Positions 53,781-63,896 of a stretch of 64,000 nt of DNA are shown here, piece after piece. The position numbers and the translations under genes were made by a program. Below the pieces are notes generated by a model. That model did not search any database. It had not been told where the DNA came from and was given only the letters and a program-made list of their open reading frames with translations. Position 1 is the stretch's first letter; every line of letters begins with the position of its first letter. The stretch comes from Breviolum minutum Mf 1.05b.01 (lineage: Eukaryota; Sar; Dinophyceae; Suessiales; Symbiodiniaceae): positions 11,170 through 75,169 of the forward strand of contig DF239577.1 of the NCBI GenBank assembly GCA_000507305.1. The letters are read 5' to 3'.

Positions 53781-54776
53781 CACCTATATATATATATATA
53801 CTCTTTTACTGTCTGGAAGCATCTTGAGAGACTGACTTGCTGTGAGGATCCTTGATGAATGGATTGATTACAACTCCTATCAGCCTTGACTTTCTGAAAA
53901 ATCATAGAACTTCCATTCCAAATTCGAATGTATTTGAGCGGCATGACTGTGACACTACAAACATCCTTACACATTCAATTATGCCCCCCCCCCCCCCATA
54001 AGTCCAAACATGAATTCTATCATAGCCCTGCACCAGAAAATAGCCAAATCATTTGCAAATACATGTGATTCCAACCATAAATCCCTACAACAAATCACTT
54101 GAGTCCTTAGCCCCCCCTACCTCACAATTACTCAGCAAGAATAAGGCAGAACCTTGTCTTGGCAGAGATTTTGATGGGACAAACAACTGCTAAGAAAATA
54201 TCTGCTTGAGGCTAAAAACAGAAAATCAACAGCAAATCATGATTATGGTAGGATAATATGGGCTGGATTCTCTTATCTTCCACCACCAAATTTGAATTTG
54301 TATCATACTTGACCAACCCGGCAGGTAACGGTTTTTGACCAACCATGGCTGGGATGTGACAATGCAGATGTTGTTTTTTCTACTTGTTTCACTTCTTGTC
54401 TTTAGTTTTTGGTCAAAGGCACCTGAACTTTCAGAAACCGGTTTCATGTACAGCAACAAACAACATTCTACCTACTGGATGGATAGTCACCAGGGTCACA
54501 CGATTTTCACCAAGATCAGTGGACCTAATCTTCCCGTACACTTCCCATGGAACAACCTGTGTTTCACATGCCACCATGCTATTCTTTGCACAAAAATCTC
54601 TGTCACGACATCCACTTCCTCAAACAAAAAACCATTAAACCATGGAACTCTGGGGAAACTCTTCTTTGTTTTTTTCCAACCATGCTGAACGGAAGAAACA
54701 TGCTAGACGTTTCATGTATATTCGTTGAAACAGTTCAGGGTGTCAGATCAAAACCCACAGATCCAACATTCCTTTT

Positions 54777-54857
54777 CTAGTTGAAAAATATGTGTCAAAA
54801 TGGGAATCTTCCCCAATTAGGAGTGAAAATAAAAAATATTTGAAACCACCACTCAGT
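54777..54857. mobile_element. Family A element, 5'-shortened
   Basis: TCTAGTTGAAAAATATGTGTCAAAATGG, AATCTTCCCC and TATTTGAAACCACCACTCAG. The left GGTGGTTTCAACCC block is missing. Confidence 0.7.
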
Positions 54858-54988
54858 GAAGGTCTCTCAAAATTATTGAATAGTATGAATAAAAGAAAAT
54901 AATCACAAGCCTCAATAATGATAGAGGTCAAGTTTTTCTCAGCAAATTTGCCATGCTGCCTTCCATTGATTTCTGTTCTAAACCTATC

Positions 54989-55094
54989 CTTTTCCCCATA
55001 GTCACTAGTCCCGTTTTTAGGAACGAAGCAACGCCACTTCTCGCCTTTTTCACATGCACTGATAGCAACACTCCACAGAATGATGTCTGGTTGC
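54989..55094 (-). CDS. PPR gene A exon with GA donor
   Basis: 1 nt + 35 codons. Acceptor GAATCATTAG. Reads QPDIILWSVAISACEKGEKW then RCFVPKNGTSDYGEK. The donor giving phase 0 and a 29-residue W-to-C distance to 53297 is GA (GAAAAG|GATAGG). Confidence 0.75.
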
Positions 55095-55126
55095 CTAATG
55101 ATTCAAACAACGAGAAAATACATCAA

Positions 55127-55237
55127 CAAGTGGTTGAACCATCCATTAAAACCAAACAAAAAACACTTTGTCAAATTGGATCATTTTTGCAAAGATCGGA
55201 GAACATATGTCAAACATCATTGCAACCAGCACCTAGG
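55127..55237. mobile_element. Divergent family A relative
   Basis: AGTGGTTGAACCATCCATT start, GTCAAATTGGATCATTTTTGC core, CATTGCAACCAGCACCTAG end. Confidence 0.55.
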
Positions 55238-55639
55238 GACCTGGTTGATTGCTGGTGTCCCGGTTTGGTCTTGCCCCGTTGATGAACAAAATCCTGAACC
55301 TGTTGCCATGCCATATGAACCATCCCAACTGGCGACTAGTCGGACTTCAAGGAATCTGTCAACACGAGCACCCAAAAACCGATGGGACAGAAAACTCATC
55401 TTTCTTTTCAAAAAAATGGCGACATTTTTTGCAGGAACGGAAGCAACATAGCTGTCCAATGTTTACCTGGATCTTCCAGTTTGGGTGCCTTACAAGGTTT
55501 CCGTGGAAAAGGGGGGAACAAATCCGCCATCCCTTAGGGTTTTCCATTGGCACCCCGAAAGGAAGGTGCTGGTAGTTATTCCTGGTAGTCGGTGTCATCG
55601 GGAAGCCCTCCTTCCAGGACCCCTCCAAGGTACAGTTGC

Positions 55640-55689
55640 TGATCTTTGGCCTCAACAAACAAACTCAAGGCTAATCGCCATTGCTTGGC
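55640..55689 (-). CDS. PPR gene A exon with GC donor
   Basis: 16 codons + 2 nt. Acceptor ATTTGGCCAG. Reads AKQWRLALSLFVEAKD. The frame runs on to a stop at 55576. A GC donor (GATCA|GCAACT) joins 55094 in phase as AKD-QQPDIILW and gives standard spacing. Confidence 0.75.
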
Positions 55690-55763
55690 CTGGCCAAATT
55701 GCACATGAATGAATGAACATAGGGTGGTGGGTTGCTTTGGTTAGAAGACCGTACTAAGGGATC

Positions 55764-55773
55764 GTGATGATAG

Positions 55774-55820
<47 letters not shown>

Positions 55821-55821
55821 C
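55764..55821. repeat. (GAT)n microsatellite in a PPR intron
   Basis: About eighteen GAT/ATG units; reads poly-His on the minus strand in the frame of the upstream exon. The GC donor at 55850 removes it from the predicted protein. Confidence 0.85.
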
Positions 55822-55850
55822 ATCTCAAACAACCATGGCGGTGGTAGTGC

Positions 55851-55906
55851 CTTCTCACAGCTGCTGATGGCAGCACTGTAAGCAATCAAGTTCATCAGCA
55901 TATCAC
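55851..55906 (-). CDS. PPR gene A exon with GC donor
   Basis: 2 nt + 18 codons: DMLMNLIAYSAAISSCEK. Acceptor GCGCATGAG. Donor GC (GAGAAG|GCACTA). Joined to 55689 it reads ISSCEK-AKQWRLAL, a perfect PPR core. Reading through the donor instead would give poly-His. Confidence 0.8.
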
Positions 55907-56229
55907 CTCATGCGCTAACACAAAACATCTAACCACGCACAGCCCCACCAACTCCTTCGGAGTGGGGGAGGGCGGAGTCCGCCCTCCGAACAAGTCATAA
56001 TTCGCAATTAAGATCAACAATTCTTAGATAGATGCGAAAAATGCAAACACAACAAAAAAAACACGTTCCATTGCTACATTTAACTCTTCACTCACCTCTT
56101 GGATGGGCAACATGGTTGTTAAAGAAACCTTGTAACATGCCAAGCCAAATGTCTTAGCATTTTCCACACTTCCATGGTGAAATCCTTGGTGATTCCCCCC
56201 CTTCAAGTCTTTTTGGGAAGGCCAAGGTG

Positions 56230-56260
56230 CTGTTCCGGAACTCTTGGAGCAAAGACATGG
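56230..56260 (-). CDS. PPR gene A 31-nt exon with GC donor
   Basis: 10 codons + 1 nt: AMSLLQEFRN. Acceptor AACATGTCAG, donor GC (GGAACA|GCACCT). Joins 55906 in phase (a + gt = Ser), giving FRN-S-DMLMNLIAYSAAI with normal repeat length. The preceding exon carrying the W was not found. A separate open stretch with a GTGAGT donor (KTFGLACYKVSLTTMLPIQE, about 56095-56165) is unplaced. Confidence 0.55.
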
Positions 56261-56326
56261 CCTGACATGTTTTTACGAAAAAAAACACCACCATCCAAGG
56301 AACATAACTACCCATAGTGGATGAAC

Positions 56327-56440
56327 AGTACACCCCAGAAATCTAACATAGATACCAAAACATTTAGAGTTTTAAAGGGAGGTACCTTTTCCCAGGCCCA
56401 TCATTTTGAGTATCCAGCCGTTAGTTTTCAAGGGGTAAGT
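56327..56440. mobile_element. Family D MITE
   Basis: GTACACCCCAGAAATCTAACATAG start and CCAGCCGTTAGTTTTCAAGGGGTAAGT end, with a diverged core. Confidence 0.6.
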
Positions 56441-57008
56441 CATCAAAGAACCATTGGGAGGTGGCTTCCGCATAGGAAAGTTTGGCTTAAGTCGTCTGGA
56501 AGGGTTGGTTCACATGCCAAATTTAGTAGGAAAATGGCAGATGCGTGCTCACATCACTCTTCAAAAGCTGGTTGAAATCAAACTTCTGAACATGTAAACA
56601 TAATGATGGTTCAAAAATTCTCGGAGTGATAAAAAAGTTCTTCATAATTTTAAAACTCCTTTTGAAGCAAACTCGAGTTTGAGTTTAGATTTGCATATGA
56701 CATGCCACTTGTCTTTCCCATGGAAGCCCATGTGAAGCGACCTTAAACACATGCCCACACTTATGGGCCAAAGGGGACTATCAAAAAAGAGTCGTAGCCT
56801 GTGGTACCCCAAGTAGCCAGGATGGAGTCAGACCCAAAAAACTGCCAAATTCAAGTTCCCCCCGCGATTTTGGAGAGGGATATATACTACCAACAAACCC
56901 ATGGCAAATCACATGTTTTTTTTCGTAAATACCATCAGAACAGTTGATTTTCCATGGCTATGTTTGTTGTACTAAATTGGCACCTCATTTGCCTACTTCA
57001 AAACTCAC

Positions 57009-57172
57009 CATCTTTCTCTCCAATGCCTCTTCCCAGCGATGGCTTCTTCCAAAAGCACCGATGCAACAGGCTGCCGTCACCACATCTGCTTGTAGTTTCT
57101 GCTGCATTGCCTCCTGCCAGCGCGTGATGGCGACCATGCTGTTAACACATCCAGTAATACCACACCAAAACA
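57009..57172 (-). CDS. PPR gene A exon
   Basis: 2 nt + 54 codons. Acceptor CATCCACAAG, consensus donor AAGATG|GTGAGT. Reads FWCGITGCVNSMVAITRWQE, AMQQKLQADVVTAACCIGAF, GRSHRWEEALERKM. Two PPR repeats. Joins 57610 in phase (g + tg = Val). Confidence 0.75.
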
Positions 57173-57609
57173 CTTGTGGATGACTCACCCATGGTGAAGA
57201 TATGCATCTTGTCATCTACCCAGTATCAGTTTATCTTTACCCAAACTTAGATGCTATAATAGCAACTATATATGTGCATAGCCACGATCTCAAGCTGTTG
57301 CTATCCTTTGCGTGTGCTGGGTGTAACCAACATCCAGTTTGAGTCTTCCCCCCCCAAAAAAAAGGTTTTCCCCACAAAAAAGTAAACACACATTGCAAAT
57401 CCCGCTCTGACCGCCTAAGAATGTGCCCAAAGCACATGATCAAGAAGAGAAAGGATGTGAACACATTATTCCTTGTGAATGTTACTCTAACATCTACCAA
57501 TGCTAAAAATCCGATGTCCCTATCAATATATACTCTCCAAAATTTCATGGGTCCAGGTCCATCATGGTGTACTTTTGAAGGTATCATTCTTGTTGTCGTT
57601 TTTCCCCAC

Positions 57610-57740
57610 CTTTCTTCGACCTCAATCCCCCCCCAAACAACGGAAAAACCGCCTCCAACAACTTGATGGCTTCTTCCCAACGTTCTGCACCTTCACAAGC
57701 ACTTAAGGCAGCATTGTACATGATGATGTTAGATCGAATC
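57610..57740 (-). CDS. PPR gene A exon
   Basis: 1 nt + 43 codons + 1 nt. Acceptor CCCCCCTAAG, donor AGAAAG|GTGGGG. Reads IRSNIIMYNAALSACEGAER then WEEAIKLLEAVFPLFGGG. Joins 58299 in phase (gt + g = Val). Confidence 0.8.
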
Positions 57741-58298
57741 CTTAGGGGGGTCAAAGGCTAAAGGGTCATTGGGCAGCCAGTGTAGGTGGTGGTCTTACTA
57801 TATACTTATAAGTTTATAAGGTATATACTCTAGGGTCTTCGCAAATGGAATTTTATTGGTATTTCAGTATGGTAGAAATCTTTATATAGAGGGAGGGAGA
57901 GAGGGAGAGATGCATACTACCAGTAGTTTGTCATTATCTTCATCATTCTTCGGAAATGTGGCATATGACCATCACACACACCCAAAAAAACCTCCCAAGT
58001 TTGCTGATCACTGGATTCTTCGAGCGAAAAATCCAGACATGGCACCCTGGCACTAAACGCCATCATCAAAATCGAATTTCTATCAAATTAAATCCAAATA
58101 ATCCGTGGTGTACTGTATATATGTAAATATACACATGAATATATATATATACATAAATATTTACATACGTATATGCATACATGTAGAAATATCAAGACAT
58201 AATACATAGATATATATATATGAAATATATTCCATCTCCCAGAAGTTATTGCAGTTTCATTTCACTTACCCACTTGCCCCTATATACTTCCCTTGAAC

Positions 58299-58479
58299 AC
58301 TAAATGTGCATCAAGTTTCTTCAAATTCCTCAAGTGCTGAACCAGAAAAATCGCATGTTGCCATTGTGAGGCCTTTTCACATGCACTGATGACGGCGCTG
58401 CCCAAGACCACATCTGGTCTCCCCTTTTGAGATTCTAAGGCCTCTTGGAAGAGTTGCAGAGCTCTTTGCCACTGCGAGC
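58299..58479 (-). CDS. PPR gene A exon
   Basis: 2 nt + 59 codons + 2 nt. Acceptor GACCCTAAG, donor TTTAGT|GTTCAA. Reads SQWQRALQLFQEALESQKGR, PDVVLGSAVISACEKASQWQ, HAIFLVQHLRNLKKLDAHL. One complete and two partial PPR repeats; the clearest in the window. Confidence 0.85.
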
Positions 58480-58958
58480 CTTAGGGTCTCCGCTGTAACA
58501 CAACAAGATTTGCCCCATGACATTCAGATATATATATATATATATGTATATCTACAATACCCATCGTGTCTTGCATCCCTATCTCTGGCATATTTTAAAT
58601 GGAATCCTATTACATTCAAACATTTCCCTCAGAAGGTGTCATTTCAGGCACAAGCTATGATCAGGACACTTCCAGGATTTTGATGGAAAAATAATCACTG
58701 GGATGGATGCGCACACACTTTAAAAATCCCAAACCTTCATATTCAAGGTTGGACAAAATCATTTATATATAACAAAACACATGAAGAAACCAAACATGTG
58801 CTAGTACCCTTCTCCCCCCCAAAAACCAACAACAACAGCATGATTCGATTGAACCAATGGGGTTCCAACGACTGGATGTTTTTCCTGGACTTATGGACCA
58901 GCACTGCATTCCGATCTCTTTGTCATTTGGGTCACTTGCGATCGCATCACCAAGAAGC

Positions 58959-59013
58959 CCTTTTCACATGAGCTCGCAGCCGCAGAGAGGAGAATCCTGA
59001 GGCTAGATGCGCG
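58959..59013 (-). CDS. PPR gene A exon with GC donor
   Basis: 18 codons + 1 nt: RASSLRILLSAAASSCEK. Acceptor ATATATGCAG. The GC donor (AAAAGG|GCTTCT) joins 58479 as SSCEK-G-SQWQRALQ, restoring the PPR core. Reading through gives a stop at 58891 with no second helix. Confidence 0.75.
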
Positions 59014-59446
59014 CTGCATATATTGCATCCAATCTTTGCATATCACCATTCCGAATGATACAATTTTAAAGTGGAACCAAAAAAAGTCACCGTTTTCCTC
59101 CAAAAAAACTGGGTGGAATGTTCATCCCAGGTTCCTGAAAAAATGAGATGTGAGATAATGTATATACTTTATACGTTAACAACAAGGTGTTGAAGATAAC
59201 CATGCGACTCAAATGTGTGCCAGGTGTTTTTTCCTTTGTTTCTGGGGATACCTCGGCTCCAAGAGGTTCATTTGTCAGTACCGCACGAGGTGTTGTACGA
59301 CAAAATCGATGTCACCTCCATCCTATTCCAAGCTCTCACTGGTGAAAATCCATCCACATATGTTTTGATGTGACCAACATCTATCAAACCGTTGTTTCAT
59401 TGGAAATACCTCTCCATCCACCACTATTCATCCATCTTTTTCAATT

Positions 59447-59617
59447 ACCCTCCCTTGAAACTAATAGTTCGCACCTGAAAATAAGCTTCACAAAAAGGAA
59501 TGTAGGTTCCCAAACCCACCCATTTTTCAGGGGTAAAAGGAATGTAGGTTCCCAAACCCACCCATTTTTCAGGGGTAAACGGCAAATTCCCTGTTAGTCA
59601 ATTTCAGGGAGGGGACC
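59447..59617. mobile_element. Family C MITE with internal 42-bp tandem duplication
   Basis: TACCCTCCCTTGAAACTAATAG start, GTCAATTTCAGGGAGGGGA end. AAAAGGAATGTAGGTTCCC... through TTTCAGGGGT is present twice in tandem (59493-59534 and 59535-59576). Confidence 0.8.
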
Positions 59618-59667
59618 TGCTCCACCTCACCTCCAATACATCTTCAGCTTGGTATCAAGTTGGTTTC

Positions 59668-59738
59668 CAGCTTCGTCGATCGAAACTCCTCCAGAAGTTC
59701 CAAGGCTTTTGGCCACTCCTCCCCTTTTGCACAAGCAC
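59668..59738 (-). CDS. PPR gene A exon with GA donor
   Basis: 2 nt + 23 codons. Acceptor CTCCACCAG. Reads ACAKGEEWPKALELLEEFRS then TKL. Joins 60717 as TI-S-ACAKGEEW. A GA donor (AAGCTG|GAAACC) gives phase 0 and a 31-residue W-to-C distance to 59013; reading on gives a stop at 59644. Confidence 0.7.
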
Positions 59739-60201
59739 CTGGTGGAGAGGCGTTTTCTCATCACGTTTGTTCAGTTCACTTCTGAATGTGGCCATTCAAA
59801 CAAACAGATTTGAGCTACTAAAAAAATAAGAGCGGCATAAATAACTATAGACCTACCTACCTAGTAGCTGCAACCCCCCTTTGACAAAGATGATAATTGG
59901 AGTCATTTTTCCCAAGGATTGCGGTAAAAACATGAAGAAGTGAAACCCAACCACATAGCACTGAGATTCTGGCCCCTGACACCAGGCAACAACTTACAAG
60001 CATACAGCCAAGTAGCATCCTATGGTTTATGAAGGTTATATAAATAGGATCCATGACCTAAGGATGTGATATCATCCTTATGGTGACGATTGCATCCTAT
60101 GGAGTGGTAGCACCTCCCAAGCTAGAATTTCATCACTTCAGCATCGGAGAAGCCGCAAGCCAAGAAAATAATCATCAAACAAATCAACAAAAAACATATC
60201 A

Positions 60202-60311
60202 TACTGTTGATGGTTCAGAAATCCTGCACCAGTTGATATGGTAAATATTTCATCATTTACATGGTTTTAAACATCGCAGGTGGGTGTTTGGGATTTCTTT
60301 AATCAATAGTA
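60202..60311. mobile_element. Family B MITE
   Basis: TACTGTTGATGGTTCAGAAATCC start, GGGATTTCTTTAATCAATAGTA end. TA at both ends. Confidence 0.8.
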
Positions 60312-60716
60312 CCACATGTTTGCGTCAGTGATTCCTGTCCAATGTCTGTGTTTGCTTCAGGCACCTAATGGACAACAACACGATGTACATCTCCGAGATT
60401 ACTAACAGCTGGATACCTAAAATGCAGGGGAGGGTCACAATGGATGAGACCATACAGTGCGCCGATGGTTTGGAAAAGGTAGCCTTCACTAAAAAAATGT
60501 CATTTTTTTTAAAATCAATGTTAGATGTCTAAAGTGCATCTCTGATTTGCATCCACTTTGGGGCCGAAACGAACCTTTCTCGTCATCAATGCTGGGCCAA
60601 CAAAGAATTCACCATCTTAAGACCTGTCATCATTCTACACATTGACTAAGGACCCAAGGCTCAACAACATCTTCATCGTCAGCATCACCAAGGTCAAGGT
60701 AAAAGGTCTAAGGCAC

Positions 60717-60827
60717 TGATGGTGGTACTGAAGGTGATGATATCAGCTTGACAAGATGATGGCACCAATTCCTTCCAAATTTCCAACGCACATTGCCATT
60801 GATTCCCTCGTTCACAGGCGCTCAAAC
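60717..60827 (-). CDS. PPR gene A exon
   Basis: 2 nt + 36 codons + 1 nt. Acceptor AAGACGGAG, donor CCATCA|GTGCCT. Reads LSACERGNQWQCALEIWKEL then VPSSCQADIITFSTTI. Joins 59738 (a + gt = Ser) to rebuild TISACAKG. Confidence 0.8.
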
Positions 60828-60928
60828 CTCCGTCTTTTTAGATGAGGGAGCTGAGAAAATGGTTGGTTTGGCGGCATGTCATATGATGAAGACTTGAAGA
60901 TATAGTTAGATTATAAATAGGCTGTCAA

Positions 60929-61035
60929 TACTGTTGATGGAAGAAATCCGGCACCAGGTGATAGGTAGTTTATCCCATTATTGTTTAAGTTCTAAAAAAT
61001 CCCAGGTGGTGTAGGATTTCTTCCATCAAGAATAT
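60929..61035. mobile_element. Family B MITE
   Basis: TACTGTTGATGGAAGAAATCCGG start, TAGGATTTCTTCCATCAAGAATA end. Sits in the intron upstream of exon 60717-60827. Confidence 0.85.
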
Positions 61036-61131
61036 CACACATGATCATGGTGCATGGTGTGAAAACATCATCAAAAGTTTCAATATCTCTACATAGATCT
61101 AACTATCCCTGCCCAAAAGAAAAACAACAAA

Positions 61132-61186
61132 TTCATGATTGCCCTCTGGACAATCGGTTGGTGCTCTGCTTCTTGCACTGATGCCG
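61132..61186 (-). CDS. PPR gene A exon, degenerate
   Basis: Begins after CAGCGTAG; a + cg = Thr from the exon at 61314. Reads ASVQEAEHQPIVQRAIMN, aligning to the CEKAEQW-AL core but lacking Cys and Trp. 3' end not fixed. Confidence 0.35.
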
Positions 61187-61220
61187 CTACGCTGCAATAC
61201 TGAAAAGGGATTGCATTCAA

Positions 61221-61231
61221 ACACCACCACC

Positions 61232-61278
<47 letters not shown>

Positions 61279-61279
61279 C
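61221..61279. repeat. (CAC)n(CAA)n microsatellite
   Basis: Eight or nine CAC units followed by about eleven CAA units, within the PPR intron 61187-61313. Confidence 0.9.
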
Positions 61280-61313
61280 CACTACCACTTTCCAAGTTCA
61301 AACATGAAACAAC

Positions 61314-61378
61314 TGTTGTGGCTAATAATGTCCTTCTCTTTCATTTGCCCATGCAATTCCAAAGCTTTCACCCATTGC
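61314..61378 (-). CDS. PPR gene A exon
   Basis: 1 nt + 21 codons + 1 nt: QWVKALELHGQMKEKDIISH N. Acceptor CCCACCAAG, donor CACAACA|GTTGTT. Clear second PPR helix (WVKALELHGQM). An upstream extension (VPWGLALQNPPR) is also open, so the acceptor may lie earlier. Confidence 0.65.
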
Positions 61379-61525
61379 CTTGGTGGGTTTTGCAGCGCCA
61401 GGCCCCATGGCACCCGGATGCTGTTGCTCGGTCAACACCAGGAATCACAACCTAAAACTAGGTGGTAGTTGAACCAAGCCCTTAATAAGGCCTTATTTCT
61501 GCGGGGGTTTCTAGTTCCACATTTT

Positions 61526-61655
61526 CTAGTTGGTGGTTTCTAGTCTCAACCCACTTTTTCAAAATATGCGCGGTTGTCAAATTGGATCATATTGGATCAT
61601 TTCTCCGAAAATCGGGGTGAACATAAACAATATTTGAGTTGCCACCACCACCTAG
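61526..61655. mobile_element. Family A element with internal duplication
   Basis: CTAGTTGGTGGTTTCTAGTCTCAACCC start, a doubled ATTGGATCAT block, GGGGTGAACATAAACAA, and end GTTGCCACCACCACCTAG. Another short relative (AACTAGGTGGTAGTTGAACC) lies at 61458. Confidence 0.75.
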
Positions 61656-61735
61656 CAACACCCGTATTTGCCATTGCCGTCCTGGGTCGGGGGGTTAGAT
61701 CCAATTGATCTGTGAAACCAGGAAACCATCGAAAC

Positions 61736-61809
61736 CATGTCCCCATGCCCGACACCAGGCGTCGGGAAGTAGGTCTACCGTTTCCAATCGCATTGCTGCC
61801 TGTAATTTC
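61736..61809 (-). CDS. PPR gene A exon
   Basis: 1 nt + 24 codons + 1 nt: KLQAAMRLETVDLLPDAWC, RAWGH. Acceptor GATCTTTTAG, donor GGACATG|GTTTCG. LQAAMRLE is the typical PPR linker helix end; AWCRAWGHG stands where AISACEKG is expected. Confidence 0.6.
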
Positions 61810-62094
61810 CTAAAAGATCCTAAAAGTCTTTATGCACGTCACACGGAATTCACCAGAAAGGGTTCCAAACGTTTAAACATGCGAGCAATGAAACAAAACA
61901 TCTTATCTACCTTGCATTGTACTGGATACTGGTTGTTGTATGGTGTCCTTATCATGACCTGTTTTAGTCCCAATATAATTGGCTACTAGAATCCTGCATA
62001 CAACCCACCCAACCAAAGTTGCTTTATTTCCACACCTGTGACATATTGACGTTAACAACAACATCCTCACCACGGACAAAAAACAAGTTGCTTT

Positions 62095-62199
62095 CCTTGG
62101 GCTAAAGCACTGAGCGTCGCATTGTAGGTGACCTCGTCACAGGATACGACGTGTGCGTATACCACCAGGGCCATACCACGGTGGATAGGGATTCCATAC
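62095..62199 (-). CDS. PPR gene A exon
   Basis: Acceptor GCATCTTTTAG. Reads YGIPIHRGMALVVYAHVVSC, DEVTYNATLSALAQGKQL. DEVTYNATLSALAQG is a PPR first helix. The donor is either CTCA|GTGCTT or CAACTT|GTTTTT. Joins 62726 in phase (gg + g = Gly). Confidence 0.7.
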
Positions 62200-62725
62200 C
62201 TAAAAGATGCTTTTAAAGAGATTGAATCATCAAAGATGTCATGAGCTACAATGATGAAGCTACCCAATGTTGTGTCAATGTTGAAATGACACAGTATAAA
62301 TCAAACAAATCAAAAACAATCATGTTTTCGGGGAGCATTCAAGGCATGAGGCATTCACATTTGAGTGTCTAGGGGAGGGAAGTAGGTAAAAACCACGTAA
62401 ACTTTAACACCTGGATTATAGATGTTCCTGGTCCCATCTCTCCACCCTCATACTTATCTTTCACAATTTGATTTATTATAATATACTTTGCCACCCCCAA
62501 CAAAAAATAAGATGTATATATCATACATCAATTTATCCATGATGCATCCACAAATCCACAAACATAAGCATACCAAAAAGGCAAACCTTCCGGAGTCATC
62601 CCATCCAACCACATGCAGCTCAGTTTCTAAACCAACTTGTTGTGATGACCTTGGTGTACCAACGACGGCTACTTCCTAACCAACGGTGGGAAAGGTAGCC
62701 GACACGCAAGGCTTGTCATAAAAAC

Positions 62726-62767
62726 CCAAGTGGCTCCAGATCTTCCAAGATTTGCAAGGCCCAAGTC
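62726..62767 (-). CDS. PPR gene A 42-nt exon
   Basis: 1 nt + 13 codons + 2 nt: TWALQILEDLEPL. Excellent acceptor TTTTTTTTTTTTCCACAG and donor CACTTGG|GTTTTT. The second helix of a PPR repeat. Confidence 0.7.
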
Positions 62768-63590
62768 CTGTGGAAAAAAAAAAAGCACGAAAGCGATTCA
62801 AAAAAGGTTTGGGTTGGAACAGTCTCAACAGTCTCTGAATCTGTGATATGATCTATTTTGTTAGATTTTTTGCAGTGTTTGATAGATGCTGCCAGTTGTT
62901 GTTGTTACAATATGTTGGTAAATTTTGTGAATTCGGAGGGGGAGACGAAAATCAAGATAGATGGGGGAAGAAAAGATGAGACTTCCAGATGTGATTCGAA
63001 CTAATGGATTTCTAATGACTCTTGAACTGAGTGTTAGCTATATCGTTACGCAGTGTTTACATTGTTAGCTATCAAAACCTGTACCTGGCTTTTTTCTGCC
63101 CCAAGTAACTTGAGCAGTGAGAAAAAACAACCTGGTTACCTTCCATTATACTGGTTGGTTCGTCGGGATCACTTTTAGTATGGCTTGTTACCAATCCTCA
63201 AAGAAATGGGTAGCATAATCCGCTATGACCAAAACCACCATGTTTCTTTCACTGCTCAGACATGAAAACTACATACCATATCAATCCAGTTTAGGAGAGT
63301 TGTTGTCAACAGCCTTTAGGAAGTCTTCTGGCGACAAATTTTTACCCAAATGTTTCTGTCCATCTTTACGTAGGGAAGTAATTTGAACGTCTTGGAGCCC
63401 GATTTTGCATGTATGCAAGGTGGCCCCTGGGGTTATAACTCCTACAACTAGAGTTGCAACCCCATTTATGAGGCCATTTATAGGGGACCCATAACTTCAT
63501 TTATAACGATCGTATTGGCCCACCTTGTAGGTATTTGGCAAAAAATCCTACAAATTCCATCGGCCCCACGTTATTTTTTGACCAAGGTTC

Positions 63591-63670
63591 CAGAGATTCG
63601 CTTTCTCCATGGCATTCACCGTGGCTGTGGCAACGAAACGATGGCTACAATGTTCTGGTGGAAGTATGGC
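63591..63670 (-). CDS. PPR gene A exon with GA donor
   Basis: 26 codons + 2 nt. Acceptor TTCAACCCAG. Reads AILPPEHCSHRFVATATVNA then MEKANL. A GA donor (CTCTG|GAACCT) joins 62767 as AMEKANLW-TWALQILEDL, a good PPR core. The GT alternative five bases later breaks the frame. Confidence 0.65.
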
Positions 63671-63896
63671 CTGGGTTGAAGGGTTTTTCGAAAGGCGGCG
63701 ATTGGGTGATGCTTCAAAGATCCATTTCTTTGTAAGGAAGTCCTGAAACCTTCCATGTTTTATGTTGAGGGAGGAGAATTCATAGATTTTTGTTTGAAAA
63801 AGTAGTGGTGATGTTGTGGATGGCACGTGCCCCTCCCCTAGGAAAGGGGGCGGTGACAGTTAATGTACATAAGGAAGAAAAGTTGTGCCACCTACC

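Noticed and set aside
55764..55850. Poly-His tract following a PPR exon
   Set aside because: It is a GAT microsatellite. The GC donor at 55850 and perfect in-phase join to 55689 place it in an intron.
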